DNA of 64,000 nt from Streptomyces sclerotialus. Its GTDB lineage: Bacteria > Actinomycetota > Actinomycetes > Streptomycetales > Streptomycetaceae. The stretch spans positions 365,616 to 429,615 of the forward strand of contig JODX01000002.1 in assembly GCA_000719105.1 (NCBI GenBank). The letters are read 5' to 3'. The notes under the pieces are model-generated. The model saw only the letters and a list, made by a program, of their open reading frames with translations, was not told the origin of the DNA and did not search any database. Below, one piece after another: positions 41,093 through 50,957 of this stretch. The position numbers and the translations under genes were made by a program. The stretch's first letter is position 1, and each line of letters starts with the position of its first letter.

Positions 41093-43399
41093 ATGGGACG
41101 AGCGGAAGAGAGACGAGCGCGGCAGCGGGGTGGCCGCCGCGCGGCGGCCAGGCGCTCGTCCAGGGCGGCCGGCAAGAGCGGCATACGCCGCTTCTTCGGC
41201 ATCAAGAAGATCATCGGCGCGTTCTTCGGGCTCTGCCTGCTCGGCATGCTCGCCTTCGTCGTGCTCTACATGGTCATCGACATCCCCAAGGGGAACGCCG
41301 AGGCGCAGCAGCAGAGCAACGTCTACAAGTACAGCGACGGGAAGACGACGCTCGCCCGCAGCGGAGGAGACGGCGTCAACCGCCAGAACGTCGACCTCGC
41401 CGAGATCGACAAAGACGTCCGCAACACCTTCGTCGCCGCCGAGAACATGACGTTCTACGAGGACGCCGGCGTCGACCTCAGGGGCACGGCCCGCGGTTTG
41501 CTCAACACGCTCTCCGGCAAGGGCAAGCAGGGCGGATCGACGATCACCCAGCAGTACGTCAAGAACTACTACCTCACCTCCGACCAGACGATCAGCCGCA
41601 AGCTCAAGGAGCTGGTCATCTCGCTGAAGGTGGACCGGGAGAAGACCAAGGACGAGATCCTCGCCGGGTACATCAACACCAGCTACTACGGCCGCGGCGC
41701 CTCCGGCATCCAGGCCGCGGCGCAGGCGTACTACCGCAAGAACGCCAAGGACCTCGACGTCGCCGAGGGCGCCTACCTCGCCGCGCTGCTCCAGGCCCCG
41801 AGCCAGTACGACTGGGCCGTCGCCTCGGACACCAGCAAGAAGCTGGTCAAGGACCGTTGGAACTACGTGCTCGACAACATGGTCAAGATGAAGTGGCTGG
41901 ACGCCGGCGAGCGCGCGGACATGAAGTTCCCCGTGCCCAAGGAGCCCCAGGGCACGCCCGGCCTGGAGGGGCAGACCGGATATCTGGTGGAGGCGGCCAA
42001 CAGCGAGCTGGCGGAGCACCTCGTCGACCAGGGCTCGGCCGCCGACCTCGAAGAGGCCAAGGCGATCGTCGACAAGGGCGGCTGGACCGTCACGCTGAAC
42101 ATCGACAAGAAGAAGCAGACCCAGCTCGAGAAGGCCGTCAAGGACACCCTGACCAGCAAGCTGGACCCGGAGAAGCGGGACGTCGACGGCGATGTGCAGG
42201 CCGGTGCCGTCTCGGTCGACCCGAAGACCGGCAAGGTCCTCGCGATGTACGGCGGAGTGGACTACACCGAGCACTTCAGGAACAACGCCACCCGCTCCGA
42301 CTACCAGCCCGCCTCCACCTTCAAGCCCGTGATCCTCGCCGCCGCCGTGGACGAGGACGCGGAGACGCAGGAGGGGCAGCCGATCACCGCGAACACCGTC
42401 TACGACGGCGACAGCAAGCGGCCGGTCGTGGACGCGTCCGGCAACGAGGTCGGGTTCGCCCCGCCGAACGAGGACGACGTCGACTACGGCGACGTCACCG
42501 TGCAGGAGGCCATGAACGCCTCCGTCAACTCCGTGTTCGCGCAGATGGGCGTCGACGTCGGCATGGAGAAGGTGATGGAGGTCGCGAGCGCGCTCGGCAT
42601 GGACGTCGAGGACGAGCAGGCGGTGCCCGCCCAGACCCTCGGCTCCATGGGCGCGAGCCCGCTGGAGATGGCCGGGGTCTACGCCACCCTCGACAACCAC
42701 GGCGAGAAGGTCACCCCGGCCGTCATCGCGTCCGCCGAGCACAAGGACCGCACGGTCGAGATCCCCGACCCGATCGGCGAGCAGGTCATCAGCCGCGAGG
42801 CCGCCGACACGGTCACCTCGGTGCTCACCGGCGTGGTCGACGACGGTACGGCCCGCCAGTCGGTGCGCGAGAACCCGGCCCGCAACGGCCAGCAGGTCGC
42901 GGGCAAGACCGGTACCTCCGACGACAACAAGTCGGCCTGGTTCGCCGGCTACACCCCGAACCTGGTCACCACGGTCGGCCTGTTCGGTGAGGACAGCAAG
43001 ACGCACGCCCAGGTCACCCTGCAGGGCGCAACCGGCACGCTGCCGGGCAAGGGCCGCGTCGCCGGTGGCAGCTTCCCGGCCCGGATCTGGGCGCAGTACA
43101 CCTTCGGCGCGATGGGCGAGGTCACCGAGTTCGACCTGGAGACCAAGCAGGGCGCGGCGGTCCAGCCGTCCGAGACGCCCACGGTCGAGGAGTCGCCGTC
43201 GGAGAGCCCGTCCGAGTCGCCGACCACCGAGGAGCCGACGCAGAGCCCCTCGCAGAGCCCGTCCCAGGAGCCCACCTCCGAGGCTCCCACGGACGAGGTC
43301 TCGAGCACGCCGCCCAGCACCCTGCCGACGGAGTCGGAGACCGAGGAGACGCCCCCGGACGACGGCGGCGACGAGTGGTGGCAGGACGAGGAGCAGTAG
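41093..43399 (+). CDS. Class A penicillin-binding protein (transglycosylase/transpeptidase)
   Basis: A 768-residue bifunctional enzyme that polymerises and cross-links peptidoglycan outside the membrane. Order: Arg/Ala-rich cytosolic tail; one membrane segment at about 42-65 (AFFGLCLLGMLAFVVLYMVI); GT51 domain with AAENMTFYEDAGVDLRGTARG and GGSTITQQYVKNYYLT; transpeptidase with active Ser in PASTFKP, the SVN motif and KTGTS. A Ser/Glu/Pro-rich acidic tail of about 80 residues follows, ending WWQDEEQ. All catalytic motifs are present. The gene stands alone; a hairpin separates it from the convergent phosphatase gene. Confidence 0.95.
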   Translation: MGRAEERRARQRGGRRAAARRSSRAAGKSGIRRFFGIKKIIGAFFGLCLLGMLAFVVLYMVIDIPKGNAEAQQQSNVYKYSDGKTTLARSGGDGVNRQNVDLAEIDKDVRNTFVAAENMTFYEDAGVDLRGTARGLLNTLSGKGKQGGSTITQQYVKNYYLTSDQTISRKLKELVISLKVDREKTKDEILAGYINTSYYGRGASGIQAAAQAYYRKNAKDLDVAEGAYLAALLQAPSQYDWAVASDTSKKLVKDRWNYVLDNMVKMKWLDAGERADMKFPVPKEPQGTPGLEGQTGYLVEAANSELAEHLVDQGSAADLEEAKAIVDKGGWTVTLNIDKKKQTQLEKAVKDTLTSKLDPEKRDVDGDVQAGAVSVDPKTGKVLAMYGGVDYTEHFRNNATRSDYQPASTFKPVILAAAVDEDAETQEGQPITANTVYDGDSKRPVVDASGNEVGFAPPNEDDVDYGDVTVQEAMNASVNSVFAQMGVDVGMEKVMEVASALGMDVEDEQAVPAQTLGSMGASPLEMAGVYATLDNHGEKVTPAVIASAEHKDRTVEIPDPIGEQVISREAADTVTSVLTGVVDDGTARQSVRENPARNGQQVAGKTGTSDDNKSAWFAGYTPNLVTTVGLFGEDSKTHAQVTLQGATGTLPGKGRVAGGSFPARIWAQYTFGAMGEVTEFDLETKQGAAVQPSETPTVEESPSESPSESPTTEEPTQSPSQSPSQEPTSEAPTDEVSSTPPSTLPTESETEETPPDDGGDEWWQDEEQ

Positions 43400-43427
43400 C
43401 GCTTCACTTCCGGAAGCCGGAAGAGGA

Positions 43428-43458
43428 CGAGGGGCGGCCCGCACCGGGCCGCCCCTCG
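43428..43458. terminator. Bidirectional terminator between PBP and SpoIIE-type genes
   Basis: A perfect 14-bp stem CGAGGGGCGGCCCG / CGGGCCGCCCCTCG with a three-base loop, between convergent genes. Confidence 0.8.
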
Positions 43459-43486
43459 CTCTCTCCGCTCCGTACGCGTGCCGGAC

Positions 43487-45679
43487 TCACGCCCGGTTGA
43501 GCTCGAACCACACCACCTTGCCCGCGCTGAGCCGGGTCGCGCCCCAGCGTCTGGCCATCTTGTTGACCAGATAGAGCCCCCGACCGCCCTCGTCGGTCGC
43601 GCGCGCGTTCCGCAGCCGCGGCAGCTGCGGTACGTCGTCCGTGACCTCGCAGCGCAGCACGTCCGTGCGCAGCAGCCGCAGCGTCACCGGCCGGGAGGCA
43701 TACCGCACCGCGTTGGTGACGACCTCGCTGATCAGCAGCTCCACCGAGTCGGACAGCTCCTCCAGGCCCCAGCGCGACAGCGCGTGCCGGGCGAGGCGCC
43801 GGGCCCGGCCCGGGGCCATCTCCTCCGGCTCCAGGAACCAGTACGCGACGTCACTGGGCGCGATGCCGTCGAACCGGGCGGCGAGCAGCGCGATGTCGTC
43901 GTCCCGGTCGCCCGGGCCGAGCATGTCGAGCACCTCGTCGCAGAGCGCCTCCAGCGGCGGCGGATGGTCGGGGCCGGTGAGCTGCGCGGTCGCGGCGAGC
44001 TTCTCGCGCAGCTGCTCTATGCCGGTCCACACGTCGCGCAGCCGAGACTCGACGAGCCCGTCGGTGTAGAGCAGGAGCGTGGCCCCGGCGGGCGCGTCCA
44101 GCTCGACGGCCTCGAAGTCCACGCCGCCCACGCCGATCGGGGCGCCCGGCGGCACCCGCAGCACCTCGGCCCGGCCGCCCAGGTGCAGCAGGACGGGCGG
44201 CGGATGACCGGCGTTGGCGATGGTGATGCGGTGCGAGACCGGGTCGTACACCGCGTACAGGCAGGTCGCCATGCGGTCGGTACCGAGCCGCTGGGCCTGC
44301 TCGTCGAGATGGTGCAGCACCTCCTGCGGCGGCAGGTCGAGCCCGGCCAGGGTCTGCGCGGTGGTGCGCAGCTGGCCCATGATCGCCGCCGAGGTCATGG
44401 AGTGCCCCATGACGTCGCCCACCACCAGCGCCACCCGGCTCCCCGGCAGCGGGATCGCGTCGTACCAGTCGCCGCCGACCCGGGCGGTCTCTGCGGCCGG
44501 CAGATAGCGGGAGGCGAGCCGCACGCCGGTGGGCCGCGGCAGGGTCTCCGGCAGCATCGTGCGCTGGAGCTCGTCCGCGATGTACGCCTCGCGGCCGTAC
44601 AGCACCGCCTTGTCGATGCCGAGCGCGCTGTGCGTGGCGAGCTGGGCGGCGACCAGCAGGTCGTCCGTCTCGAACGCGTCGCGTTCCGGGCCGCGCAGGA
44701 ACAGCGCGGCGCCGATCACCCGGCGGCGCCCGCGCAGCGGCGCGAGGATGGCGCGCTGACCGGGCGGCACCGTCAGCTCGGCGTCGTCACCGAGGAGTTC
44801 GGGCAGCGCGGCGCGGGCCGCGGGCGCGTCCGCGAAGACGGGCCGTACGCCCCGCAGCACCTCGGCGAGCGCACCACCGGGCCGTACCTCGCACAGGTCG
44901 GCCGCGACCGCCGACAGCTCGCCGGGCTCGGGCGGGAGCGCGGGCAGGAAACCGCTCTCGGGGTCCCGGTCCTCCGGGATCCGGTCGGTACGGCGCAGCC
45001 GCAGCACCACCGGACCGGTGGGCCGCTCGTCGCCGACGGGCAGCGGCTCGCGCAGGAAGACCAGGATCGCGTCGGAGAACGTCGGCACGGTGGCCCGGCA
45101 CAGACCCATGACGATCTCGTCCAGGTCGATGCCCCGGGCGATGCGCCGGGTCGCCGCCCCCACGAAGCGGAGCCGGTCCCCGTCCCGCCGCATGGGCATG
45201 GGGCTGCCCGGCGTCACGCCCTGCCCCGTGCGCCGCTCGGGATCGCCGGACCCACCGGAGGCGCCGGACCCGCCGGAGCCGCTGCCTCCACCGGTTCCGG
45301 CGGGTCCGCCGGTCCCGCCGGAGCCACTGGAGATCCGTTCCTGCTCGGCGCCGGGCTGCTCGGGGATGCTGTCCGGAACGGGGCGCGGGCGGTGCGGGTC
45401 GGACTGCGGGGTCGCGGACTGCGCGGGCTGCGCGTGCTCGGGTCCGCCGACCGCCGAGGGTCCCGCAGGACCGGGCACCGGTACGTCGTCCGACTCGGCC
45501 GGTACGTCGCCCAGGCGTGCCTGAGCGGGTAACGCGGAAGCGGCGGAGGGAGCGGAAGCGGGTGGTGTCCCCGGCGCCCCCGGGGTACGCAGGAGCGCCC
45601 CGCAGGGGTCTGCGGGGCCCGCGCCCGGCTGGGCGCGCTCATGGGAGGTGGGGTGCTCCGTCACGCGTGTCGAATCCAT
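43487..45679 (-). CDS. SpoIIE-type PP2C phosphatase with GAF and HATPase domains
   Basis: A 730-residue cytosolic protein. A disordered Pro/Ser/Gly-rich N-terminus of about 160 residues precedes a GAF-like domain (IARGIDLDEIVMGLCRATVPTF to AQLATHSALGIDKAVLY). The PP2C phosphatase follows (LQRTMLPETLPRPTGV, ARVGGDWYDAIPL, LVVGDVMGHSMTSAA, TIANAGHPPPVL, LLYTDGLVE). An anti-sigma HATPase closes the protein (LSDSVELLISEVVTNAVRYA, DEGGRGLYLVNKMARRWG). Such proteins control sigma factors by dephosphorylating anti-anti-sigma partners. The start at ATG 45679 gives a long low-complexity head, and an internal start is possible. Confidence 0.92.
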   Translation of the reverse strand: MDSTRVTEHPTSHERAQPGAGPADPCGALLRTPGAPGTPPASAPSAASALPAQARLGDVPAESDDVPVPGPAGPSAVGGPEHAQPAQSATPQSDPHRPRPVPDSIPEQPGAEQERISSGSGGTGGPAGTGGGSGSGGSGASGGSGDPERRTGQGVTPGSPMPMRRDGDRLRFVGAATRRIARGIDLDEIVMGLCRATVPTFSDAILVFLREPLPVGDERPTGPVVLRLRRTDRIPEDRDPESGFLPALPPEPGELSAVAADLCEVRPGGALAEVLRGVRPVFADAPAARAALPELLGDDAELTVPPGQRAILAPLRGRRRVIGAALFLRGPERDAFETDDLLVAAQLATHSALGIDKAVLYGREAYIADELQRTMLPETLPRPTGVRLASRYLPAAETARVGGDWYDAIPLPGSRVALVVGDVMGHSMTSAAIMGQLRTTAQTLAGLDLPPQEVLHHLDEQAQRLGTDRMATCLYAVYDPVSHRITIANAGHPPPVLLHLGGRAEVLRVPPGAPIGVGGVDFEAVELDAPAGATLLLYTDGLVESRLRDVWTGIEQLREKLAATAQLTGPDHPPPLEALCDEVLDMLGPGDRDDDIALLAARFDGIAPSDVAYWFLEPEEMAPGRARRLARHALSRWGLEELSDSVELLISEVVTNAVRYASRPVTLRLLRTDVLRCEVTDDVPQLPRLRNARATDEGGRGLYLVNKMARRWGATRLSAGKVVWFELNRA

Positions 45680-46027
45680 CCGTCCGGGGCTGCGCGCCGT
45701 GAGTCCAGTCGGTCCCGCAGCAGACCCGTCATTGCGTCCCGCCGAGAACCGGATACCCGCAAGACGGGTCCCGGGAACGGAATTCCCGCGCGGTCAGAGG
45801 CGGTATCGGTGCCGCGGGCGGCGGTGGCGGGCGCGGCCGTGCACGGTGCCGACCGTCCGGCCGGCTGTCTGTGGTGCGTACCGATGTAGCCCTCGTACCC
45901 CTTGATCACGTCCTGCCGCCCCTCGGTGACGTACGGTCAAGCTCTGCGTGTCCTGCGGAAATTGCACCCCTGTGCGCTCTTGCGGAGGACGATCCTACGG
46001 TTGTGGTCCAGGGGCGCAACAAGAGTC
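45680..46027. other. Intergenic region upstream of the phosphatase gene
   Basis: About 350 bases between two minus-strand genes. No supported gene or tRNA. A frame on the minus strand from 45909 exists but overlaps the phosphatase start and has no recognisable product. Confidence 0.4.
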
Positions 46028-46720
46028 TCATGGCGACACGTGCGCGGGCGTACGGTCCCAGTCGTCCGGCAGTGAGGGTACGCCCCAGGCCGGATCCGGG
46101 CGCCAGTGCTGCCAGCCGTCCGAGAACGGCGGGCCCCAGGCGCGGATCACCTCCAACGCGGCCTCGCCCGCCGCCCGCACCCGCTCGGCGAGCCGGGCGT
46201 CCATCAGCCCGTCCCGCTGGGCCTGGGCGAACTCGTCCTCGTCGTGCCACCGCCAACTGCGGTCCGGCCGTACCGAGATGTCCAGGAAGTGGTCCTCGGA
46301 GTCGACACCGTCCGCCCAGCGGGCGAGCGGCTCCTCCAGGTTCACGTACCAGTTCTTGAACCGCCAGCCGGGCTCCCAGAACAGCCACACCGACCACGGC
46401 TCGCCCGGCCGCGCCAGCTTCAGCACCCCCGTGCCGAACCAGCGGTCGCGCGTGACGGTGCGGGGCTTGGTGTAGCGGGTCTCCAGCGGCTCCGCGTCGA
46501 GCGGAGTGCCGTCGGCGAACACCGGCTTGACGCACTCGGTACCGGGCGCCATCCACACCGCGAGCACCTCGTCGTCGTCGCGCACGACGGTGACGGGGCG
46601 CACGATGTGGAAGCGCTCGCCGGCGTTCTCCCGGTACCGCCACAGGATGTGACTCCCGGGGGCCCAGCGCACCGCCGGCCCGCCCCCGTCCACTCGTCTC
46701 ACCGCTCCGTCATGCGCCAT
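46028..46720 (-). CDS. DUF402 (FomD-like) protein
   Basis: A 230-residue cytosolic protein. The DUF402 barrel is clear: IVRPVTVVRDDDEVLAVWMAPGTECVKPV, then WSVWLFWEPGWRFKNWYVNLEEPLARW, and VDSEDHFLDISVRPDRSWRWHDEDEFAQA with the acidic metal-site residues. Family members hydrolyse nucleotide-like diphosphates or phosphonate conjugates (FomD in fosfomycin synthesis); the substrate here is unknown. It lies downstream of fumC on the same strand, separated by about 140 bases. Confidence 0.9.
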   Translation of the reverse strand: MAHDGAVRRVDGGGPAVRWAPGSHILWRYRENAGERFHIVRPVTVVRDDDEVLAVWMAPGTECVKPVFADGTPLDAEPLETRYTKPRTVTRDRWFGTGVLKLARPGEPWSVWLFWEPGWRFKNWYVNLEEPLARWADGVDSEDHFLDISVRPDRSWRWHDEDEFAQAQRDGLMDARLAERVRAAGEAALEVIRAWGPPFSDGWQHWRPDPAWGVPSLPDDWDRTPAHVSP

Positions 46721-46858
46721 GCACAGATATTAGGTGCCAGAGGCATACGACGCTGCGGGGAGAGCCGTGGTTCACGCCACGGCGGGAAGCGGTTCCGGCC
46801 AGGTTTCCCCGGGAGTTGGGCAAGTACCGCTCCGTTGCCGTCGTGGTCACGGATGCGG

Positions 46859-48265
46859 TTACGGATGCGTCATCCGCAGCACGTCCAGCGCCTCGTCGAG
46901 CTGTGCCTCCGTCAGGTCGCCGCGCTCGACGTACCCGCTCTCCAGCACGACCTCACGGATGGTCTTCCGCTCGGCGAGGGACTTCTTGGCGACCTTCGCG
47001 GCCTCCTCGTAGCCGATGTACTTGTTGAGCGGAGTGACCACGGAGGGCGACGACTCGGCGTACTCCCGGGCCCGCTCGCGGTTCGCCACGATCCCGTCGA
47101 CGGTGCGGTCGGCGAGCAGCCGGGAGGCGTTGGCGAGCAGCCTGATCGATTCCAGGACGTTCTTGGCGATGACCGGCAGCATCACATTGAGCTCGAAGTT
47201 CCCGGCGGCGCCCGCGGCGGCGACGGTCGCGTCATTGCCCGTGACCTGAGCGGCGACCATGAGCACGGCCTCCGGGATCACGGGGTTGACCTTCCCCGGC
47301 ATGATCGAGGACCCGGGCTGGAGATCGGGCAGCTGGATCTCGGCCAGTCCGGTACGCGGCCCGGAGGCCATCCACCGCAGATCGTTGGCGATCTTCGTCA
47401 GCCCGACGGCGATGGTCCGCAACTGCCCACTGGTCTCCACGACCCCGTCCCGCGCGCCCTGCGCCTCGAAGTGGTCACGGGCCTCGGTGAGCGGCAGCCC
47501 GGTTGCCCGCGCGACCTCGGCGATCACGGCGGCGGAGAACCCGGGCGGGGTGTTGATGCCGGTACCGACGGCGGTCCCGCCGAGGGGCAGCTCGGCGAGC
47601 CGGGGGAGGGACGCCTGCAGCCGCTCGATCCCGTACCGCACCTGGGCGGCGTACCCGCCGAACTCCTGGCCGAGCGTCACCGGTGTGGCATCCATGAGAT
47701 GCGTACGCCCGGACTTGACGACGTCCGCGAACTCCTCGGACTTCCGGGAGAGGGAGGCGGCGAGGTGATCGAGGGCGGGGATCAGGTCCCGCGTGACGGC
47801 GGCCGTGGCGGCGATGTGGAGGGAGGACGGGAAGACGTCGTTGGACGACTGGGACGCGTTGACGTGGTCGTTCGGGTGCACGTCCCGCCCGAGCCGCTCG
47901 GTCGCGAGGGTGGCGACGACCTCGTTGGTGTTCATGTTGGACGAGGTGCCGCTGCCCGTCTGGAACACGTCCACGGGGAAGTGCTCGTCCCACCGCCCCT
48001 CGACGACCTCGGCGGCCGCGTCCTGGATGGCCTGCGCGATGTCCTCGTCGAGGACCCCGAGCTCCGCGTTCACCTTGGCGGCGGCGGCCTTGATCCGGGC
48101 GAGGGCCTCGATGTGGGCGCGCTCGAGCCGCTGCCCGGAGATCGGGAAGTTCTCCACGGCGCGCTGGGTCTGGGCCCGCCACTTCGCGTGGGCGGGTACG
48201 CGGACCTCGCCCATGGAGTCGTGCTCGATGCGGTAGTCGCCGGTGGCGTCGTTCAGGTCGCTCAT
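46859..48265 (-). CDS. fumC: Class II fumarate hydratase
   Basis: A 468-residue iron-independent fumarase from ATG 48265. It interconverts fumarate and malate in the TCA cycle. Visible motifs: [52 protein letters not shown], and the superfamily signature [11 protein letters not shown] with the catalytic Ser. Full length and intact. A second, unrelated class I fumarase is encoded at 51857-53524. Confidence 0.96.
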   Translation of the reverse strand: MSDLNDATGDYRIEHDSMGEVRVPAHAKWRAQTQRAVENFPISGQRLERAHIEALARIKAAAAKVNAELGVLDEDIAQAIQDAAAEVVEGRWDEHFPVDVFQTGSGTSSNMNTNEVVATLATERLGRDVHPNDHVNASQSSNDVFPSSLHIAATAAVTRDLIPALDHLAASLSRKSEEFADVVKSGRTHLMDATPVTLGQEFGGYAAQVRYGIERLQASLPRLAELPLGGTAVGTGINTPPGFSAAVIAEVARATGLPLTEARDHFEAQGARDGVVETSGQLRTIAVGLTKIANDLRWMASGPRTGLAEIQLPDLQPGSSIMPGKVNPVIPEAVLMVAAQVTGNDATVAAAGAAGNFELNVMLPVIAKNVLESIRLLANASRLLADRTVDGIVANRERAREYAESSPSVVTPLNKYIGYEEAAKVAKKSLAERKTIREVVLESGYVERGDLTEAQLDEALDVLRMTHP

Positions 48266-48368
48266 ACCTGGTGAAGCGTAGTGGCGGAGGGGGATGTTCC
48301 CGGTCTGCGGCGTGTTGCGCCCGCTGGGGCGTCCCTGGGTGTCGATCGTCACCGACCTCGAAGAACGC

Positions 48369-49052
48369 TCACGGCACGCGGGAAGGGGCCGGCGTCACAA
48401 CCGGCCGGTTCGTCCCGGCGCGCTCACGTCGCTCCAGGCTCCGGGCGATCCGCTGTTCGAGCGCGGCCCGGCGATCCGGCCATTCGGCCGCGGTGATCGA
48501 GAAGACGGCCGAGTCGCGCAACCGGTTCTCCTCACCCGCCACCCGTGAAGCGGCCCAGTTGCGCAGCACACCCTCGAACCGTGCGCCCACCGCCTCGATG
48601 GCGGCCCGAGAGCGACTGTTGCGCGCGTCGGTCTGCAGATCGACACGGGCCACCCGCCAGCTCTCGAACGCATGCCGGAACAACAGGCACTTGGCCTCGC
48701 TGTTCACCCCCGTGCCCTGGGCCGACGCCGCGAGCCAGGTGTAACCGACCTCTATCGCGCAGAGACCGTCCCCCGACGGCCACAGCCGCGGATGACAGTA
48801 GGACGTCACCCCGATCGCCCGCCCCGAGGCTCGGTCCACCTGCGCGTACGGGGCCAGCTGTCCGGCGGCGGCACGGGCGGCGTGGGAGTCGATGTACTCC
48901 GCGACCTCGGCGGCCCCGGGCACCTGAGTGAACTTGTACGAGGTCCGGTCCTCCTCCGCCGCCTCGGCCAGGTCGGCCGCGTGGCGGTGTTCGAGGGGTT
49001 CCAGGCGTACGAGCTCGCCGTCCAGGACCGGCCCCTCCAGCGTGAATCCCAT
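48369..49052 (-). CDS. GNAT family acetyltransferase
   Basis: A 227-residue protein of the RimJ/RimL type: [29 protein letters not shown], then [18 protein letters not shown]-like [26 protein letters not shown] and [28 protein letters not shown]. The acetyl-CoA loop is present in slightly altered form ([11 protein letters not shown]). Substrate unknown. The last 30 residues are basic and probably disordered. Confidence 0.9.
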   Translation of the reverse strand: MGFTLEGPVLDGELVRLEPLEHRHAADLAEAAEEDRTSYKFTQVPGAAEVAEYIDSHAARAAAGQLAPYAQVDRASGRAIGVTSYCHPRLWPSGDGLCAIEVGYTWLAASAQGTGVNSEAKCLLFRHAFESWRVARVDLQTDARNSRSRAAIEAVGARFEGVLRNWAASRVAGEENRLRDSAVFSITAAEWPDRRAALEQRIARSLERRERAGTNRPVVTPAPSRVP

Positions 49053-49142
49053 CGTTCCTCAACCCCTCGTCGGTGCGCGTTTCGGCGGCAGCGTGTCAGA
49101 AGAGGGGTGTGCTGTCGCGTGAATAAGAAGGGGGCGCCGGGT

Positions 49143-49337
49143 TCATCGGGCGGCAGGGTGAGGCATGCAGCGCACGGTGGCTATCAGCATGCGGAGCTGG
49201 TGCGGGCTGGTGCTGAGGAGGGTGCCCGGGGCGTCGCTTTCTCGGAGAAGGATCGTTCCGTCGGGGCCGGTGGCCACGCTCATGCAGGCGCTGGCCTCCG
49301 GGCAGTGAGAGGACTTCTGCCAGATCACATCGGCCAT
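49143..49337 (-). CDS. DUF397 protein
   Basis: A 64-residue protein with the DUF397 pattern WQKSSHCPEASACMSVATGPDGTILLRESD. DUF397 genes lie next to XRE/DUF5753 regulators across Streptomyces (bldB/whiJ-like loci) and appear to modulate or antagonise them. It follows the XRE gene by 15 bases on the same strand. Confidence 0.93.
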   Translation of the reverse strand: MADVIWQKSSHCPEASACMSVATGPDGTILLRESDAPGTLLSTSPHQLRMLIATVRCMPHPAAR

Positions 49338-49352
49338 GGGTACCTCCTGGTG

Positions 49353-50204
49353 TCAGAGTTCGGCGATGACGCGGTGGATGAAGTCGCGGGACGCGGCAGG
49401 GTTCAGAGCGATGCTCTCCATCTGGTCCAGGAGAGCTGCGTACTTCTCTCTCTGCGCCGTCGCATCGAGGAGCAGGGTGCCATGGGACTGGTCGAGTTGC
49501 ACGGTGTCGAGCTGGGGTACCGGCCCCGCGAGATACCCGACGGGCTGCCCGGAGCCGGGGAAGACGCCGTGGGCGAAGGGGATGGCGCGCAGGATGATTT
49601 CCTCGCGTTCGCTCATCTCGATCAGGTGCTTCAGCTGTTCGCGGGTGGGCGCGGGGCCGCCGAACTGCATACGAAGAGCCGCCTCGTGGATGACGGCGGT
49701 GTACGGCGTGGGCTGGTTCCGGTAGAGCACTTCCTGACGTTTGATGCGGAAGGAGACCCGGTGTTCCACGTCAGGGGGTGACAGACGGGGCACTGCTCCT
49801 TGGAAGAGCGCACGGATGTAGTCCGGCGTCTGGAGCAGGCCGGGGATGTGCAGAGCGCTGGACATGCGCAGGGAGGTGGCGTGGTGCTCGAACTCGGCGA
49901 GATCGAGTTCTGAGGTCGGCAGCATCTCGCGGTACTCCTCCCACCACCCTCGCTTGCGGTGGGCGGCCATGGCCACGAGTGCGTCGATGAGCGGCTCGTC
50001 CGTGCAGTCGTAGTGCTGGGCAAGGGTACGGATGCGCTGCTCACTGAGTCCGAAGCGCCCGGTCTCCAGGTTGCTGATGCCGGCCTGAGTGGTGCCGACC
50101 AGCGCTCCGGCCTCACGAGCAGTGAGTCCGGCGCGTTCGCGCAGCTTGCGCATTTCGATGCCCAGGCGCAGCTGACGTGCTGTGGGTGCCTGCCGTGGCG
50201 GCAT
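49353..50204 (-). CDS. XRE-family regulator with DUF5753 domain
   Basis: A 283-residue protein. The N-terminal Cro/C1 HTH spans about 17-70 (MRKLRERAGLTAREAGALVGTTQAGISNLETGRFGLSEQRI). The DUF5753 ligand or partner domain fills the rest (HIPGLLQTPDYIRALF, RQEVLYRNQPTPYTAVIHEAALRM, LRAIPFAHGVFPGSGQPVGYL). With the DUF397 gene behind it and the divergent ATPase gene in front it makes the WhiJ/AbaA-like trio that influences development and antibiotic production in Streptomyces. Confidence 0.95.
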   Translation of the reverse strand: MPPRQAPTARQLRLGIEMRKLRERAGLTAREAGALVGTTQAGISNLETGRFGLSEQRIRTLAQHYDCTDEPLIDALVAMAAHRKRGWWEEYREMLPTSELDLAEFEHHATSLRMSSALHIPGLLQTPDYIRALFQGAVPRLSPPDVEHRVSFRIKRQEVLYRNQPTPYTAVIHEAALRMQFGGPAPTREQLKHLIEMSEREEIILRAIPFAHGVFPGSGQPVGYLAGPVPQLDTVQLDQSHGTLLLDATAQREKYAALLDQMESIALNPAASRDFIHRVIAEL

Positions 50205-50432
50205 GGTCCGTCACTTTCTTGCCTTCGGAGTCACCCACAAAGGTGGAGTGTCCTACTCATTGGCAGATTTCGTATAACTCATCATACGGCGGTCACTACG
50301 GTGTGACCCAAGCCACTCAACCACCCTGGCCGATAAGCCGGAAGCGCACCGCGACACTCCGTACGCGGCACTGCCACCGCACGGTCGGGACGGGTTGGGC
50401 AGCTCCAACGTCACCAACTACAGGAGCCGTTC

Positions 50433-50939
50433 ATGGTCACCGCGACCCCGTCGCAGCACGCAACGCCCGAGCTCTGGTCGTACGCCCTTCACCTCCCCTG
50501 CGATCCCCGCGCCGCCCGCATCGCTCGACGGACCCTGCGCACAGTCCTCACCGAGTACGGCCTGCGGGAACTCGTCGACCCGGCGGAGCTGCTCGCGTCC
50601 GAGCTGGTCTCCCACGCGTACCGGCACTCCGAGGGGCCCTCCGGGCTGCGGCTCCGGGCGCTCGGCGGCGGGCGGTTGCGGATGAGCGTGTGGGACACCA
50701 ATCCCCAGATCCCGCCTCCGTTCGACCGGGGGCCGAGATCGGGACCGTTCCGTCCCGCGGCCGTGCCGCCGGACGGTGAGAGCGGGCGTGGCCTCTTCCT
50801 CGTCAGCCATTACGCGGACGACTGGGGCGGGTGGCCCATGGGCGACGACCTCTTCGGACGGAACGGCAAGCTGCTGTGGTGCGAGCTCGGGAGTCCGCTG
50901 AGCACCGACACTGTTGCCGTAGTGGAAAGTCATGGCTAG
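50433..50939 (+). CDS. Anti-sigma-type ATP-binding protein (HATPase_c)
   Basis: A 168-residue protein from ATG 50433, with AGGAG seven bases upstream. The SpoIIAB-like ATPase fold is recognisable: ARIARRTLRTVLTEYGLRELVDPAELLASELVSHAYRHS as N box (His for the usual Asn), VWDTNPQIPP as G1 and GRGLFLVSHYADDWG as G2. It is divergent from the XRE gene and belongs to that trio. Possible targets are an anti-sigma antagonist or the XRE protein; this cannot be told. Confidence 0.9.
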   Translation: MVTATPSQHATPELWSYALHLPCDPRAARIARRTLRTVLTEYGLRELVDPAELLASELVSHAYRHSEGPSGLRLRALGGGRLRMSVWDTNPQIPPPFDRGPRSGPFRPAAVPPDGESGRGLFLVSHYADDWGGWPMGDDLFGRNGKLLWCELGSPLSTDTVAVVESHG

Positions 50940-50957
50940 AGTTTCCATCATGGAAAC
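50914..50957 (+). promoter_or_regulatory. Leaderless promoter with palindromic operator
   Basis: TTGCCG (50914-50919), 17 bases, TAGAGT (50937-50942), then seven bases to the ATG at 50950, so transcription probably starts at the start codon. GTTTCCATCATGGAAAC (50941-50957), 8-base arms around one C, overlaps the -10 box and the start codon. It is the likely site of the wHTH regulator encoded second in the operon. Confidence 0.65.

Noticed and set aside
41018..43444. An 808-codon minus-strand frame opposite the PBP gene
   Set aside because: Made of Leu/Val/Asp/Gly repeats that mirror the PBP codons; no start signal.
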